64,000 nucleotides of DNA from Druceiella hillmani (GCA_039881145.1 JAYKKI010000016.1:11584501-11648500); one strand, 5' to 3'. Numbered from the stretch's first letter, positions 49,604-62,281 are shown. Notes: generated from the sequence alone by a model not told the origin. Numbers and translations: made by a program.

Positions 49604-50784
49604 AAAGATTTCTCAATTACGGCGGGTCGATGTTGGCAGCCTATGGCGGCCATTTTGTTTTTGTGGCGGCTGTCTAATCCGTGTTTATTATTCAGTCAGT
49701 GATGACAAATCACGATAGCAGGTTTCACAAGTAGGACGTCCAAATGATAAAACTTTATTATCAAAATGAGTGTTCGTTAGAGCAAACGTTGCGCGCGTTG
49801 CGTTTATTTTACAGCAGATGCGGTGGTCCATCAAAGTCGACTCTGCAATGTTTGATGAACACATTTAAGACAACTGGTTTGGTCAACAATCAGCCAAAAC
49901 TCGTATGACAAAGGAAAGCAAGATCTATCGAGAAAATCGCCGCGGTTCGTGAAAGTGTGCAGGAAAACCCGAGGCAGTAAATTCCTCGCGGTGCACAAGA
50001 ACTCCGCCTTTCGCAGATTTCAACTTGGCGAATTTCGCGTTGAGATATGGGCCTACACTCGTACAAGGTGACTCAGAAATTTAAAGTTAATGACCATAGA
50101 CAACGCTGTTTGTTCAATTTTGGCCGAAAAATCATATTTAATCTCAATAAAAATTATTTTAATCTTTTCAAAAACACAAAGTTACTGTTTGGTGCAGATT
50201 TTGCACCGGCGGCGTCATTGGTCCGTACTTTTTTTTAAAACGACTTTGGTAAAGCCATCACCATCAACGGCGAGTGCTACAGAACGATGATACCCTATTT
50301 ATTGTAGCCCAAATTAGACGATATGGATGTAGACGATATGTAGTTCCAGCAGAACTGCGCTACGTGCCAAACAACAGGCGCCACGATGAACATTCTGCAT
50401 GAACGATTTAAGAGTATGGTTATCTCTCGCAGAGATGACGCGAATTGTCCACCAAAATTGTGCAATTTGACCTCGCTAAACTTTTTCTCTTGAGGTTTCC
50501 TAAAGTCGCAAGATTATGCCAATGAACCGCTAACAATCAATGCCCTTAAAGTCGACATAACCCAGGCCATCGCTCAAATTCAGCCGGATCTATGCGAAAG
50601 AGTCATTAAAAATTCGACTACTCGGATCCGTGAGAAGCAGCGGCCTTGAGAAGCGGCGGCGGGCATTTGAAAGATATTATATTTCGTATATAATGGTATA
50701 CATGGGCCTTTTAAATAAATAAAGAATTTTTACTTGTTTTATTCTATGTCAACATCGACCCACCCTCCTTGGAAAACCCTATAT
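49602..50784 (+). mobile_element. Mariner-like element (dead)
   Basis: About 1.18 kb between inverted ends. The left end contains CGGCGGGTCGATGTTG (49620-49635) and the right end its complement CAACATCGACCCACCC (50750-50765). Looser pairing extends outward to the AT tracts on both sides, for TIRs of about 35 bp. Tc1/mariner elements insert at TA, and here both flanks are TA repeats, so the target duplication cannot be resolved. The interior holds one decayed transposase gene on the plus strand. Confidence 0.85.
49742..50690 (+). pseudogene. Mariner-like transposase relic (DUF4817-type insect family)
   Basis: Motifs appear in order but in changing frames. There is an N-terminal helix-turn-helix region, with ESVQENPRQ-like text near 49945-49985 and AQELRLSQISTWRI near 50000-50035. 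HKVTVWCRFCTGGVIGPYFF follows (about 50174-50235), then AITINGECYRTMI. QQNCATCQTTGATMNIL lies at about 50347-50390, ISRRDDANCPPKLC after it, SLNFF at about 50473-50487, and the C-terminal INALKVDITQAIAQIQPDLC. In active relatives the three catalytic Asp lie in SDEAHF, QQDGATCHT and PLDFF. Here the first region is deleted (text jumps from KIILIFS to HKVTVW), and the second and third Asp are Asn. Further stops and frameshifts are present. The product is inactive. Confidence 0.85.

Positions 50785-50831
<47 letters not shown>
50785..50831. repeat. (TA)n microsatellite right of the mariner element
   Basis: About 45 bp of TA repeat, directly abutting the right TIR. Confidence 0.95.
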
Positions 50832-50834
<3 letters not shown>

Positions 50835-50837
<3 letters not shown>

Positions 50838-51580
50838 TATTTATATATATAAAAGTTAAGTTTCCTATACAACTTATCTATTCGCGTAGAATAGATTTTT
50901 TTTTCAAATTCAAGGATAAAATTTGTACCCCAAGTCTATTCATATTAAAGTAACAGGCGTGTATTTTCATGTTTGGTTTTCATATCACAAATGAATAGAC
51001 ACCTATTTTACTTTTAAAAATCTCCCTCTAGGGGTTGAAAGAGGGGATAATAAAAAATTGGTTTACTCCATTAAACAACACACATATAGTTTTCTTTATA
51101 TAGCCCTATACAGTATATTATTTTGTGCCACGTGGGATATGTGTAGATGAAGTAAAGGTACGTTTCAGGCGTATATGTAATCGAAGCTCAGATTATTACA
51201 GGCGTTCATCAAGGAGAAACCGTCTTCATCTCTCAAATATTTGATCCATTCTGACTACCAATTTTTCATAAACCTTGTAGAATTTCCCGTAAAGGTTACT
51301 GCAAGGCACAGGGACAGAGTTCAAAATTAGCTGGTGCAGATCTGAGGATTGACCGTTTCTCCAATGGTCAATTATATATGATCCAGAATCAGTTTACCTG
51401 AAAGTATGGTCATGCACCATCCAAAGAGAAAAACCAAGAATGTTATATACAGGTAGATCCTGAAAGATTAATATCTCAAAAACAGGGGAAGGGCAAAAAA
51501 TACTAAAGATATATTGATAAGACGGTTGTTACGCGAACGAAATCACGGGTATAAATCAATAGAATATTATGACAATTTAT
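50835..51580. other. Unrecognised, probably repetitive DNA
   Basis: Contains phrases such as AATCTCCCTCTAGGGGTTG and GAATAGACACCTATTTTAC that look like dispersed-repeat sequence, but no domain or terminus was identified. No gene recognised. Confidence 0.35.
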
Positions 51581-54010
51581 TGTGACAGATATAGATGTCG
51601 TCTTTCATTTTTCTCAAAAACATTTTCGTCAATACATTGCACTAAATATTATAAAGTTTATGAAAATTTAATACAGCTACTCTTTATTCAGAGAGAGACA
51701 AATGCTACTATCTTCGATCTCAAAAACGAAATGTGAATTCAACAACCTAAAGTGAATTGAAATCGAATAGAGTAATAAATTAATTTACCAGAGATAAGCG
51801 CTATCATCTGGATTGCAAAAATCATAGGAAATTTAAATTGAATACCTTGAAATTAACCAAAATCGAATGTAGTGGCAATTTATTTTACAAGGATGATATG
51901 GTTTGTATTTCAAAAATATTTTACAACGAATTCAGTACCCTGAAGGCAATCAAATACGAGTGTGTTGACGATTGATTTTGTAACATGTGGATATCGCCAC
52001 CCAGGATTTCAAAAATATTGTGAAATTTGAATTCACTACCTTGATGGAACGATTTATTGCGGGAGTTGTGAAATTTGAAATCATCGCACTAAATTTAGGC
52101 AAAATCAAATAAAATGACGACCTTTTTTGAGAGAGACAAATACCTAAATGTGAGATTTCAAAAACGTTAAAAAATTTAAATTTAACTAATTAAAGCTAGT
52201 TGAATAGTGAGCTAGTTGAAATCAATTTATTTCGATAGAAATAGATACCAATATCCTGGATATCAAAAACCTGGTTGAAATTCAAACTCAATATCCTACT
52301 ACTTGTAGAAAAGAAATATACCTTTATTGTGAGGGATACGGGATCCGCCATTTAGAATCCTTTAAATTGTTTGTACGACATCCTAAAGTTAGTCGAAGTA
52401 AACTATAATGGTAATTTGTTGCGAAAAATAATATGTCACTATCTGGATGCCCGAAATCATTATACAATTTAAATTGAGCTCCCTATGATGATTGAAAATC
52501 AAATGAAATGACGATTGATTTCAAGAAAGATAAATGCCGTAACCTTGGGGAAAATGCCGTAACATTCTCAAGAATATTGTGAAATTCGAGTTCAGTATCT
52601 TAAATTTTGTCAAAATAAAATAGACTGACAATTTATTTCAAGACAGATGGAGCTATCTTTTATTTCAAAAATACTGTGAAATTTTAATTCAGCATTCTAG
52701 TGTAAATCGACATCGAATACTGTAACGATTTATTTAGTAGCAGCTGCCGCCGTCTTAAATCTAATAAAAATATTGTGTAATTCATTTTCAGCCTCCTAAA
52801 TTCATCTAAATCGAATGCAATTATGATTTATTTCGGGATACTCGTATATGCTCCCTCCTTGAATTTTAAAACATTATGAAATTCTAATTCAGCACTCCAA
52901 AGTTTGTCGAAATTGAGTATAGTAGCAACTTATTTTGGGAGAGAAGGATGCCCTTACCTGGAATTTTAAAAATATTGTGTAGTTCAAGATACCCCTATTT
53001 CGATTCTAGGAAACATTTTAACATTTGATTTCAACGCCATAAATTTTGTCCAAATATAAAATAGAAATGAATTATTATGAAACAGATGCCGCCATGTTCA
53101 ATCTTAAAAACATTATTGGTTAGTGAAAATTGTATATAGTGACAACTAATACGCAAAGCCGGCATAAGATTAGAATTTAATAACTTTAACAACTTAGAAT
53201 GTAATGACGATTTAGTTTGATGACATAAACATTGTTAAATTCGAATTAGGTACCTTAGACTTAGTTCAAATTTAATGTAATGACGGTGTGTTGTGAGAGG
53301 TACAGATGCCGTCATCTTGGATCTCGAAATGTTAAAAATCTGAATTCAACATTCTAAAGATATTCGAAATCGAATTTTGTGGTTTACTTAAAGACATAAG
53401 CAGTTGTCTTGGTCCTCAAAAAACATCGTGAAATTCGAACTCAACCCTATAAACTTAATCAAAATCTTTATAGATATAGATATATTACTACAACAGATGC
53501 CGCTGTCTTAAATCTAAAAAATAATGTGAAATTTGAATTCAGCACTCCGGTTTGAATAGAAACCAAACACGCGACTATTGATTTCGAGACATATGCTGCC
53601 ATCTTAGATCTCGAAAATATTTGAAATTCGATTTCAGACCCTAAATTTAACCAAAATTTAAAATATTGATTTATGTCACAACAGATGCCGCCATGTTGAA
53701 TTTCAAAACGATTTGAAATTCAAATTAAGCATCCTATAGTGAGTTGAAATTTTTAACAATGAATTATACCGATGCGTGTGCCACCATCTTGAAACTTAAA
53801 AATATCTTGAAATTCGAATTTAATACTTGGAACTTCGTCAAAATTTAATAAAGTGACGACTTATTTTGAGAAAGAGATAAACTTCGCCACATTTTCGAAA
53901 ACATTGTAAAATTTGAGTTTAGTACCGTAAAGACCATCCGAAACGAATATCTTGAATATTTATTACGAAAGGGACCTACTCTGCCATCTTGGTTCTTTAA
54001 AACATTGTAA
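51580..54010. repeat. Ancient diverged tandem array, period about 95-100 bp
   Basis: Roughly two dozen degenerate units. Each has the same order of words: (A)CAGATGCCGCCATCTTG, GAT-TC-AAAAACATTGTGAA, ATTCGAATTCAGTACC, CTAAA-TTAGTCAAAATCGAA, TA-AGTGACGATTTATTT. Clear starts of the ATGCCGCCATCTT segment lie near 51702, 51798, 51991, 52348, 52747, 53085, 53305, 53496, 53593, 53685, 53776 and 53976. Units differ heavily by substitutions and indels, so no single unit is identical to another, and the array escapes simple repeat masking. No coding frame runs through it. The boundary on the right is near the ORF-like sequence at 54010. Confidence 0.9.
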
Positions 54011-54360
54011 AATTTCCATTCTGTACCTTAAAGGTACAACCAAAAATTCGACACAATCCACTTTGGATAAAACTTATTTTATAGAGTTGAAAAGCGGCTA
54101 CAAACAAGGAGTTGTCACCGTGTGTAATTTAAAATTAAAGGAAATTAGTGATTTATTATCACCAGGATTTAATTTTTTTTGAACGATTTTTTTCAACTTC
54201 ATGTTCCGAATGTGTTTTAGATCCAAAATTTGTAATAGCTTTTTATATTACTTCTATCCAAGAAATTAGAATATGTTTCGCTCAGCAATTCACTCCAAAT
54301 ATAACATTATGGTACTTCCATCCATTGATATTTAAATCCTTTTATTACAAGTGTATTGCC
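54011..54360. other. Unrecognised stretch between two arrays
   Basis: Overlapping open frames (53952-54182 and 54148-54381, plus strand) enter both arrays and have no recognisable domain. Not called as genes. Confidence 0.4.
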
Positions 54361-54720
54361 TACCTAAACGATGAGACTTGAGTATTTGCAATTTTAAAAT
54401 TAATATCGTGGGTTAAAGACAAAGACTGTTATTGACCTCGGATTATAATTCCTTAGACCTGATGCTCCAGGGGTACCGCCTGTCTAAACCGTAAAGCTTG
54501 AAGTTCTCCTGATTTCTACTTAGTATTATAGGTCTCAAGCAATGACTCGTTTACTGAATTCCGGATTCCAACTTTCAGCCCTGATGTTGCGGAGGTACTA
54601 TCACTCTAAATCGTGAGATATAAGAATCTGTTTTTTTAAATTAGTGTTGTGAGTTTCAAGTAGAGACATTGTCACTGAATCCGTACTCCATTTCAAATTT
54701 GAATTGCTTCGAATACACAT
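54361..54720. repeat. Tandem array, period about 120 bp, three diverged units
   Basis: The word CTAAAC-G-(T)GAGA-TTGA-G recurs at 54364, 54483 and 54605 (steps of 119 and 122). Each is followed by TTTTAAATTAGTATTGTGGG-like, TCAAG-A-AGAC, CACTGAATTCCG-A-TCCA and CCTGATGCTCCGGGGGTACC-like text in the same order. Different in sequence from the 95-bp array next to it. Confidence 0.85.
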
Positions 54721-57470
54721 ATATCAAATTTGTTTTGTATCATGCTGAATTGTGTGGAGCTTTACGGTGGCTAAAATGATATTAATTAACTAATCAAATA
54801 AAACTAATTTCAATACTTTTCAAATAGGCATTTTAGAAAGTTAAAAATGGAAATGTTAAACCAATTTTTTTTAGTGAAATGGTGTTATTGTAAAAGCGAT
54901 TATGCACTAAAAGCTGGAAAATAATTAAATATTAGAAGACTGGGGTCTTTTGATCCGACGAAAATAAAATTGTGAGTCCAATTTTGTAGAAAACTTTTAT
55001 TAGTCAGAGCTTAGAATTCATATTTAGCGCTAAGTTTTCTTCTTCTACCTTAATACTTATAATGTAGCTAAAATATCTGTAATAATATGTAATATATTAA
55101 CAAACTAAAAAAAATTAATATACCTAATCTAGGCCTAAATGGGCTACCAACTTTATTAAGAATAAAAGAATTATAAATCTGACATAGTATTAAGGCGGAC
55201 GTGGATTTTATTTTCGCTTGGTCAAGGCCACAGACTAGTGATCCATGATTTTTTTTATGTCTTAATACAAAACCACTTTTACAATGGATTCCTTCAATAT
55301 ACAAATATTTTTTGTTATATTTCTTTTATAGTTGGGAATTTAAAACTAATTTCAAATTTGTCAAATATATTGTGAATTTTATTCAGTTACAGATTTATTT
55401 AGTGAAATTTTTTTTCTTCATAAAATTGTTTTTCAGATGTTGCAAAAACATTTCGTTGCTTTATTTTTTTTATTTATCTTGTCAAATATTTGTATTATTG
55501 AGCTCATAAAGTACTAATCATTAAAGCGCTGCACGGTTTCTATGTATTAATATGGTAGTTAACTCATTTTAAATTTTGATATTTTTCATACAATATTATG
55601 AAATATAAGATAATTAAAAACCAGTCTTGAAAAAAATTAAAAAATTGATTGAAAAATAAGCCAATTATAGGTTTCTAAATTTGAAGATACGGATAGGGTT
55701 GGGTATATCCCTGTCTCTTTCCTCTTGTAGAATATAATGTGCAATATTAAAAATTACCTCACAATACAGTATTACCGTCCTTGTCTAAAGATTAAGCTTA
55801 AACTGTTATAACTCGGTCAATTTTTAAGATTATTAAAATTTCACTCTTCATCAGCTTGTACCTTGAAATTATGATTAATAAAATTTAAAAAATGTAGTCA
55901 AATACCCAATTAATACACTTTTATAAAAGACGTTCATTGTTTATTAATTTTGAAAAGCGTCATTTCATTGACATCTTCTAAAGAACTTTTATTTTTGATA
56001 GTGATTTTTGCCTACTGACAGTAAAAACCGGCAAAGTGTATTTAAAACACGCAAAATAAAAGGTTTTGCATCAGTCTTTGTCTCTATTTTTAATGTGACT
56101 TTGACAGAAATAATTTTTATTTAAAATTCTAGATAAATGTAAGAATTTCAAATTTTTGTGAAAACGAAATCATTTTAATTTCACTTATGTGTTTGTCACT
56201 CTGCTAGGCATAACCAATTTTTTCAAAAAATATGAGATATAGAAACTAAGCAATTTTGTGGGCCTGTGAAGAATGTAGTATTTACTCAATGCGGTGCAAG
56301 AATAGTAATTTCCACCCCCTCGTTTTTACATGAATGGCGAAGTACTTAAAAAAATTATATTTTCCTACGTGTTTACACGGAATTACATGCTTCATGCATC
56401 TACATTCAAGACCTCATCCATGTAAGTATAAAACTCAAAAAACTGTGAGGTTGTGATTGACAGAGGAACGTAGGTATGTCGTATGGGTTTCATGAAGGTA
56501 TCCTCAAAAATCCTGAACTGGGCTTTTGTCAGTATTAATAGAGTTACAAATTACATGGCGGATTTTTAAGAGTCGAATTATCTTGTGCTATTTGCGTCCT
56601 CTGTTTTAAAAACTGTGTTTAAAAATCTTAGATAATACGTTAATTATGTAACGTTTCTCTCTCAATGAGGTTGATATTAAATTACTCGTTATTGATATGG
56701 CGATTTTCATAGTGTGTTTGCTTCATGTAGCTTTCACACGAGTAAGTCAATGCTACTATGTAGGTAGAATAACATTTAATTAAAAATATACCAATTATAA
56801 AAAAAGAAAATAATGAAAAAAAATTGTTATTAGGCACGGTTTCGTAGAATTTTCCAAAAGTACCTATATTGGAATTTTAAAATTGTTCAACTAATGTTAT
56901 AAATGTGAGCGTTTTTACTTGTTTTATTGTTCTGTTTTTGTTTATTTTTTTATTTAATATCTACAACAAAACAATGAATTGCCATCAATTCTGGCATGCC
57001 CTATTTTGGGTGATAGCTTAAAATATAGGCTTTTACCTGTGGCTTTTCTCATATAGAACACTAATATCACGAAAAGTATCTTTGGAGTTTGTTGCCTAAA
57101 CGGCTGAATAGATTTTTATAAAAATTGGTTTCTCAAATTTACATATGGATATATTTTCCCAGAAATAAAATCATTTTTATGGGAAACATTTCAATGTTTT
57201 TATTCCATTATTAAAAAAAACGTATTGCAGCAAGTCAGTAGACGATGCAAATTAACATTAGCGTAGCAACATTTTTGGTATAATATGGTGTCTCCCTAAT
57301 AATTTAGCGCAAATTGTATTTAAGCAAAATTAATACGAATAAAGTGCTCCGTGGTTGAATTCAATGTTTGAAGAGAAAGCCGAAGCATCGCAAAATGTGA
57401 TATCGTTCACAATCGCGCTAACTATCTCCGCGTTTCTGCATCCGCGTTGCGAGATAATTTAGCCATTATG
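54721..57470. other. Gene-free AT-rich DNA
   Basis: No gene recognised. The minus-strand open frame 55068-55304 has no supportable identity. A slightly GC-richer patch lies at about 57385-57465. Confidence 0.5.
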
Positions 57471-57694
57471 GCTTAAATATCTACACAAATGATCCAAAAA
57501 ACCATTTAAAAATTGTATATGAGACCAATTTGTATATGAGACAGAAACGATCAACTTAACTGAAGACTATTCAAATGGTGATGCTTAAATATCTACACAA
57601 ATGATCCAAAAAACGATTTAAAAATTGTATATGAGACCAATTTGTATATGAGACAGAAACGATCAACTTAACTGAAGACTATTCAAATGGTGAT
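57471..57694 (+). repeat. Very young 112-bp tandem duplication
   Basis: 57471-57582 and 57583-57694 are identical except for one base (AACCATTT against AACGATTT). Each unit itself contains a direct repeat of GTATATGAGAC. No coding capacity. Confidence 0.98.
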
Positions 57695-58350
57695 GGTGTA
57701 AGATACAAAAGTAGAACAAAGTGTAAAAAACAGCTTGAAGGAGAAAAATTTGGAAAAATAAGCTTTCACTGTTTTATATTTTATTAAGAAAAGTTAATAA
57801 ACTTAGCAAAACCTATTAAGTTCGTATTGGAACAAGCACAATATAGGTATATGTAATTTAATTAATAATAATTGACGCAAGTAAGTCAAAATAATGCATG
57901 ATAATTTGAAAATTAAAATGTTAAAAATAGAGCTTATAAATGATAAATGCTACGTGAAATATAAATTGAAATTCCAGTGGTATCTCATTCGGCAGCGTGC
58001 AATTAATTTATGTGGGGTAATAAATAAAATAGCATTTAATTTATGTGGGGTGGTACTTTATTTATTTTTATTATTTTGCATAAATTTTGGTTGGGGTTTC
58101 TGAAATATTTGTATTTTTATATATATTAATCGAGACTATTGCTAATATAATCATGCATGAAACATCTATGTGCAAAAATTTATGCACATAAGTCTAAAAC
58201 TGAAAATAGGGTGTGTGACCGGCCGATGGACGATAGGGCGTGGCGAAATTACAATGGAACTCCAGCTTACGATATTTCCTAAATTAAAAAATTCTGTATA
58301 TTACTAAGGTTTGCAAAAGGTATTATCTTTTTTTTTAAATATTCTTTACA
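57695..58350. other. Gene-free AT-rich DNA
   Basis: Includes a local repeat of AATTTATGTGGGGT (58006 and 58038). Nothing else recognised. Confidence 0.5.
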
Positions 58351-58354
58351 AATT

Positions 58355-58445
58355 GCCCAACCCAAGATGTCATATGACAAAACCCAGATCGTGGTTAAGA
58401 ATTTAAATAAAGTAGAAATAATACTACGTCACGCCATTTCATTTA
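58355..58445 (+). mobile_element. Foldback MITE, copy D (one arm only)
   Basis: Diverged right arm: CCCAACCCAAGATGTCATAT, AACCCAGATCGTGGTTAA, AAAGTAGAAATAATACTACG, TTTCATTTATT. The palindromic partner is absent. Confidence 0.7.
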
Positions 58446-58854
58446 TTTTTGAGTATATCTTTATGCATTTGAGAATTTTTATACTGCTTAATACGTTACA
58501 ACATAATTATAATGCTTAATACGTTATGTTTATCATAATACGTCACTTTTTTGATAATATGACATCTCATTTCGTACAAATTCGAAATTCGTCAAAGTTG
58601 CAAATCAGATCGACGATATGTCCTGGAAGTAACTTTGTAACAGATTTCAAAAACTCTAGAAGAATTATAGACATTGAGTATGTCAATAAGATTATGTCCA
58701 ATAACTATCGTTCTACACTTGATTCCTTTTAACAATTTACATCTTGCAATTGCAAATTAAATAATTAAGGAAAATGGTATCAAAAATTTCCTACGGGCAC
58801 CAGCTTCCCGAAATGTTGAAATCATTTTCCTGTGAAAACCCTTTAACTTACTTT

Positions 58855-58867
58855 AACACACACACAC

Positions 58868-58927
<60 letters not shown>

Positions 58928-58938
58928 ATATATATATA
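58855..58938. repeat. (CA)n(TA)n microsatellite
   Basis: Short CA run followed by about 68 bp of TA with one TTTA interruption. Confidence 0.96.
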
Positions 58939-58939
58939 A

Positions 58940-59465
58940 AGGCAAGTTAAAAGGTTTTTTTTTTCAGTGTATTCCCTTCATTTCCAAAACAATTGAATGA
59001 GTCAAATCAATGTAATCTAAAGATCAGTTATGGTATTTGGGTGCAGGTATGTACCACCTTCTAAACATGGTTTCTAAAGGTTTAGTTTATTATGCGTTTT
59101 TGAACTACTTTTAAAAGTAGTATTCTACCGACAAGTACGTTTAAATTATGAAACAAAAATGTTGAATTGAAAGCAGGAATTATTATGACCCACGAATTTT
59201 TTTTTTGTTTCAGTGGGATTTCTAATCTCACTCTTTAAGGCATGATTTCAAGGGTCTGATTGAGGTACGATTACCCGTACTGAATTAATTTATTCCTAAA
59301 TTTTCCTGTAAGTTATTCAAATTTTTCCTTTATTAAGCTTAGTATGAAAATTAAACAAAATTTTAATTAACAAAGGTTAACTAAGGTCGTGTAAAAATAA
59401 CTTTATCCGTTTCAATTTTCATTACTAATCTAATACACTATACACAATCGTTCGGAATTGTTGTC
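58940..59465. other. Gene-free AT-rich DNA
   Basis: Nothing recognised. Confidence 0.5.
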
Positions 59466-59655
59466 GACTTGAGGTCCGTAATCATTATTTTTCTCTTAAA
59501 CTCTAATCTACGCTTTTCCGCATTCATGTGATTAATTATAGCGTCGATTGCAGGCAAAGGCCGCACCATTTACTAACGTCGAAGTTAAGAACAATACATT
59601 AGCGGACCATTGTCGAATGATTATAGAATATATTGCGATTATTTCATCTGAACCT
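59466..59655 (+). repeat. Dispersed repeat, copy B (pair with 21543-21720)
   Basis: See 21543. The TGATTAATTATAGCGTCGAT and ATTGCGATTATTTCATCT anchors are the clearest. A short TA tract (59660-59678) follows. Confidence 0.6.
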
Positions 59656-59679
59656 TCTCTATATATATATATATATCAA

Positions 59680-60610
59680 TATAAGGAAACGACGATTATC
59701 GTCGTCCAGTTATTGAATAAATAATTTAACTATAATTAACTGAAGATAAAGTCTGCTCGTGAAAACTTTCTCACACTGATGTTACTGAGTTTAAGATTTA
59801 ACAGTTGTTTTTGTAATTTGCGTAATCTTAAATTTCTATATCAGACTATTATGGTTAGATAATTTTGCGTATAGATGGAATTCGTTTCAAATTGTGTGAT
59901 TTCTTATAAAAGGTTTGGCTTATTGTAAAAAAAATATTAACGATCGTCGCCATAAGAAGCATCTACGGTAGTTGTTTTCTCATTGCGTTAAGTCCAATTT
60001 ATTTTACTATCTCTCCAATTTTCATGTACAGTAATCGATATTTTGATTTTGCGGTGCAGTTTTTATTATTTTTTATCTTAAAATGGTATAGTTAATCTGC
60101 GCATATGTTGCTATGCGTATGTTTGCAATTCGTAGCTAAAATGCCACAGACCACTGATTATAGCAACGGTTTTAATGCAAAAAAAAGCTCTACAGTGTGA
60201 TCGCCAACCCGCCTGCCGAGTGTGGTGATTATGATCATTTTCTTCCAATGATACGACAATTTGCTTCCAATGACTACCAGCAGTCAATGGAGATAGGCTA
60301 TTGATTGTAAAGTTGGATATATTTTCCTGACAAGTGTCGCTTTTGATTATGTTTTCTTTTTCGAATTAATATTATATGTTGGATTAAGTTTTTGTCAATT
60401 GCTCTATTTTTAAGTAATAGGAATTTATTTTCTGTCCACGTGCCCTAATGTTTTGAAAAGTTAGTCTGTTTTTTGCTCTGAAATTAAATAATTTGCAAGC
60501 GTCTTCAAGTCTGTTTTGCTTCATCTATCCTTCAGCTAGATAGCGGGTATTTTATGAGTGGATTACATTTTATTTTTTTATATGAATTAGTTGAATATCA
60601 TGGAACAGAT
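59680..60610. other. Gene-free DNA
   Basis: GC-richer words near 60195-60225 (GATCGCCAACCCGCCTGCCG) suggest an old repeat fragment, but no protein frame could be supported. Confidence 0.4.
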
Positions 60611-60612
60611 TA

Positions 60613-60694
<82 letters not shown>
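60611..60694. repeat. (TA)n microsatellite
   Basis: About 80 bp of TA repeat with one G interruption near the start. Open frames through it are repeat translations. Confidence 0.97.
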
Positions 60695-60697
<3 letters not shown>

Positions 60698-60699
60698 TA

Positions 60700-62280
60700 T
60701 TTAATCATTTGGCAGCTTCCTACAAAACCATATCCAGGGAAAATCCAGTTGACGAGGAACTTAGGATGATTATTAATTTCCAATCGAAATTTGAATATCT
60801 GAAGGACCCAATAGGATCCAGTTGGATTATTTAAGGCATGAAAGAATTTTTACAAAAACTTGCATAGTGGCAGATTTATTCACATTTCCATTGTTATTTC
60901 ATTTTCATTATATCCTGAAAATTTACAACCTTTTGTCCTGAAGTGTTGTAAATCACTTCTTTTTATGTACCTTCCGAAATTGTAACGCGTCGATAAAATT
61001 TAAAAAATATACTCTCTTTTGAATAGAGTATTCTAGGATAGAGAATTGACAAAAGGAGTAATAATTTTTCACTCTTTTTTTACATCTTTTTATTTTTTTA
61101 TGCTGCCCGAGTCACGCTTTGTAACCTTGCAAATGTATTATTGAAGTGTCATTATTTCTCTTTTCATTCAACCATTTGCTTTATTCACTGGAAATAAGTC
61201 ATGAGAATTTTTATTGAAAAATTACATATTTGAAATATCAATATCTTTCAAAATCTATTAAATATAGTGCTATACCTTGAAAGGAAAAACGTAACGCTTC
61301 TAAATTCACTCACGTGTCCGTCTGTTCGTTTATAATATCCATTTTTTTCAGGAATTTCTTGACGTGGTAAGTTGAAATTGCGTTAAGTAATAAAATATAT
61401 ACACGCTCACACAGCTCGATAGTTTACACTTAAAAATATTTATGTGGAGATTTGAAGTCACATTGAGTACTGGATTTTAATTTCTCTTAATTCCATAAGT
61501 GGCGTGAGCTATCCTTTGAAAAGGTTAATTATAAAGTACTCAAAAACTTTTATTTCATATTTTTTAACAGTATGTCTTCAGATATTTACTAAAAAATATG
61601 CAAAAATTACATCGTAGCTCCTTATTTCCACAACTATTGAAATCAAAATTATAAAAAAAACAGGACATTCGGAAACCTATAGAATGGTTGTAGAAAACAT
61701 ACAACTATGATTCTGGATATAAAATGTTTGAGATATTCACTATAAATTATTTGTACACTACTTAATTATATCAGCATTTATTATGTGTTTATGTCTCTAG
61801 AACGTCAGAAGATGCACGGAATCCTTAATGTATGAGCCAGTGTCGAATTTGTTTTTTTTTTCTTGTATGCATAAATATAAGAATGGTATTTGCATGAGAA
61901 ATTATATTAAATAGAAAATTAAATTCTATAATTATAATTTAGGAAAATATCAATACATCTGCAAAAACAAGTGCAAACCGGACAAGTGTCAATAGTTGTA
62001 TTCAGTAGGCGGTAATTTGATAATGTTTCCAGTTATATAATTATTTTAACAAAATAAGATGTATGAAACAAAAAAAATATTTATTTTGAATTTTAATCTA
62101 TTATTACTGACAATGTTCAGGGTTCTTTCGTTTGAATTATTAGATACAGTTTTCAAACTTCTTTTAAAATGACAGTAAAATTTAATAAAATAATTCAAGC
62201 TTCTTTTTGTTCTCAAGGTGTACTAATGATCTAATCGGCTTCTACGTCCCTATTATGAATAAAATTATATTTTTTTTTTG
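60700..62280. other. Gene-free AT-rich DNA
   Basis: Nothing recognised apart from short homopolymer runs. Confidence 0.5.
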
Positions 62281-62281
62281 C

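Noticed and set aside
49262..49677. Tyr-Ile repeat open frames
   Set aside because: Products of (TA)n and (GT)n tracts; the same applies to frames at 9398-9670, 46303-46671 and 60554-60834.
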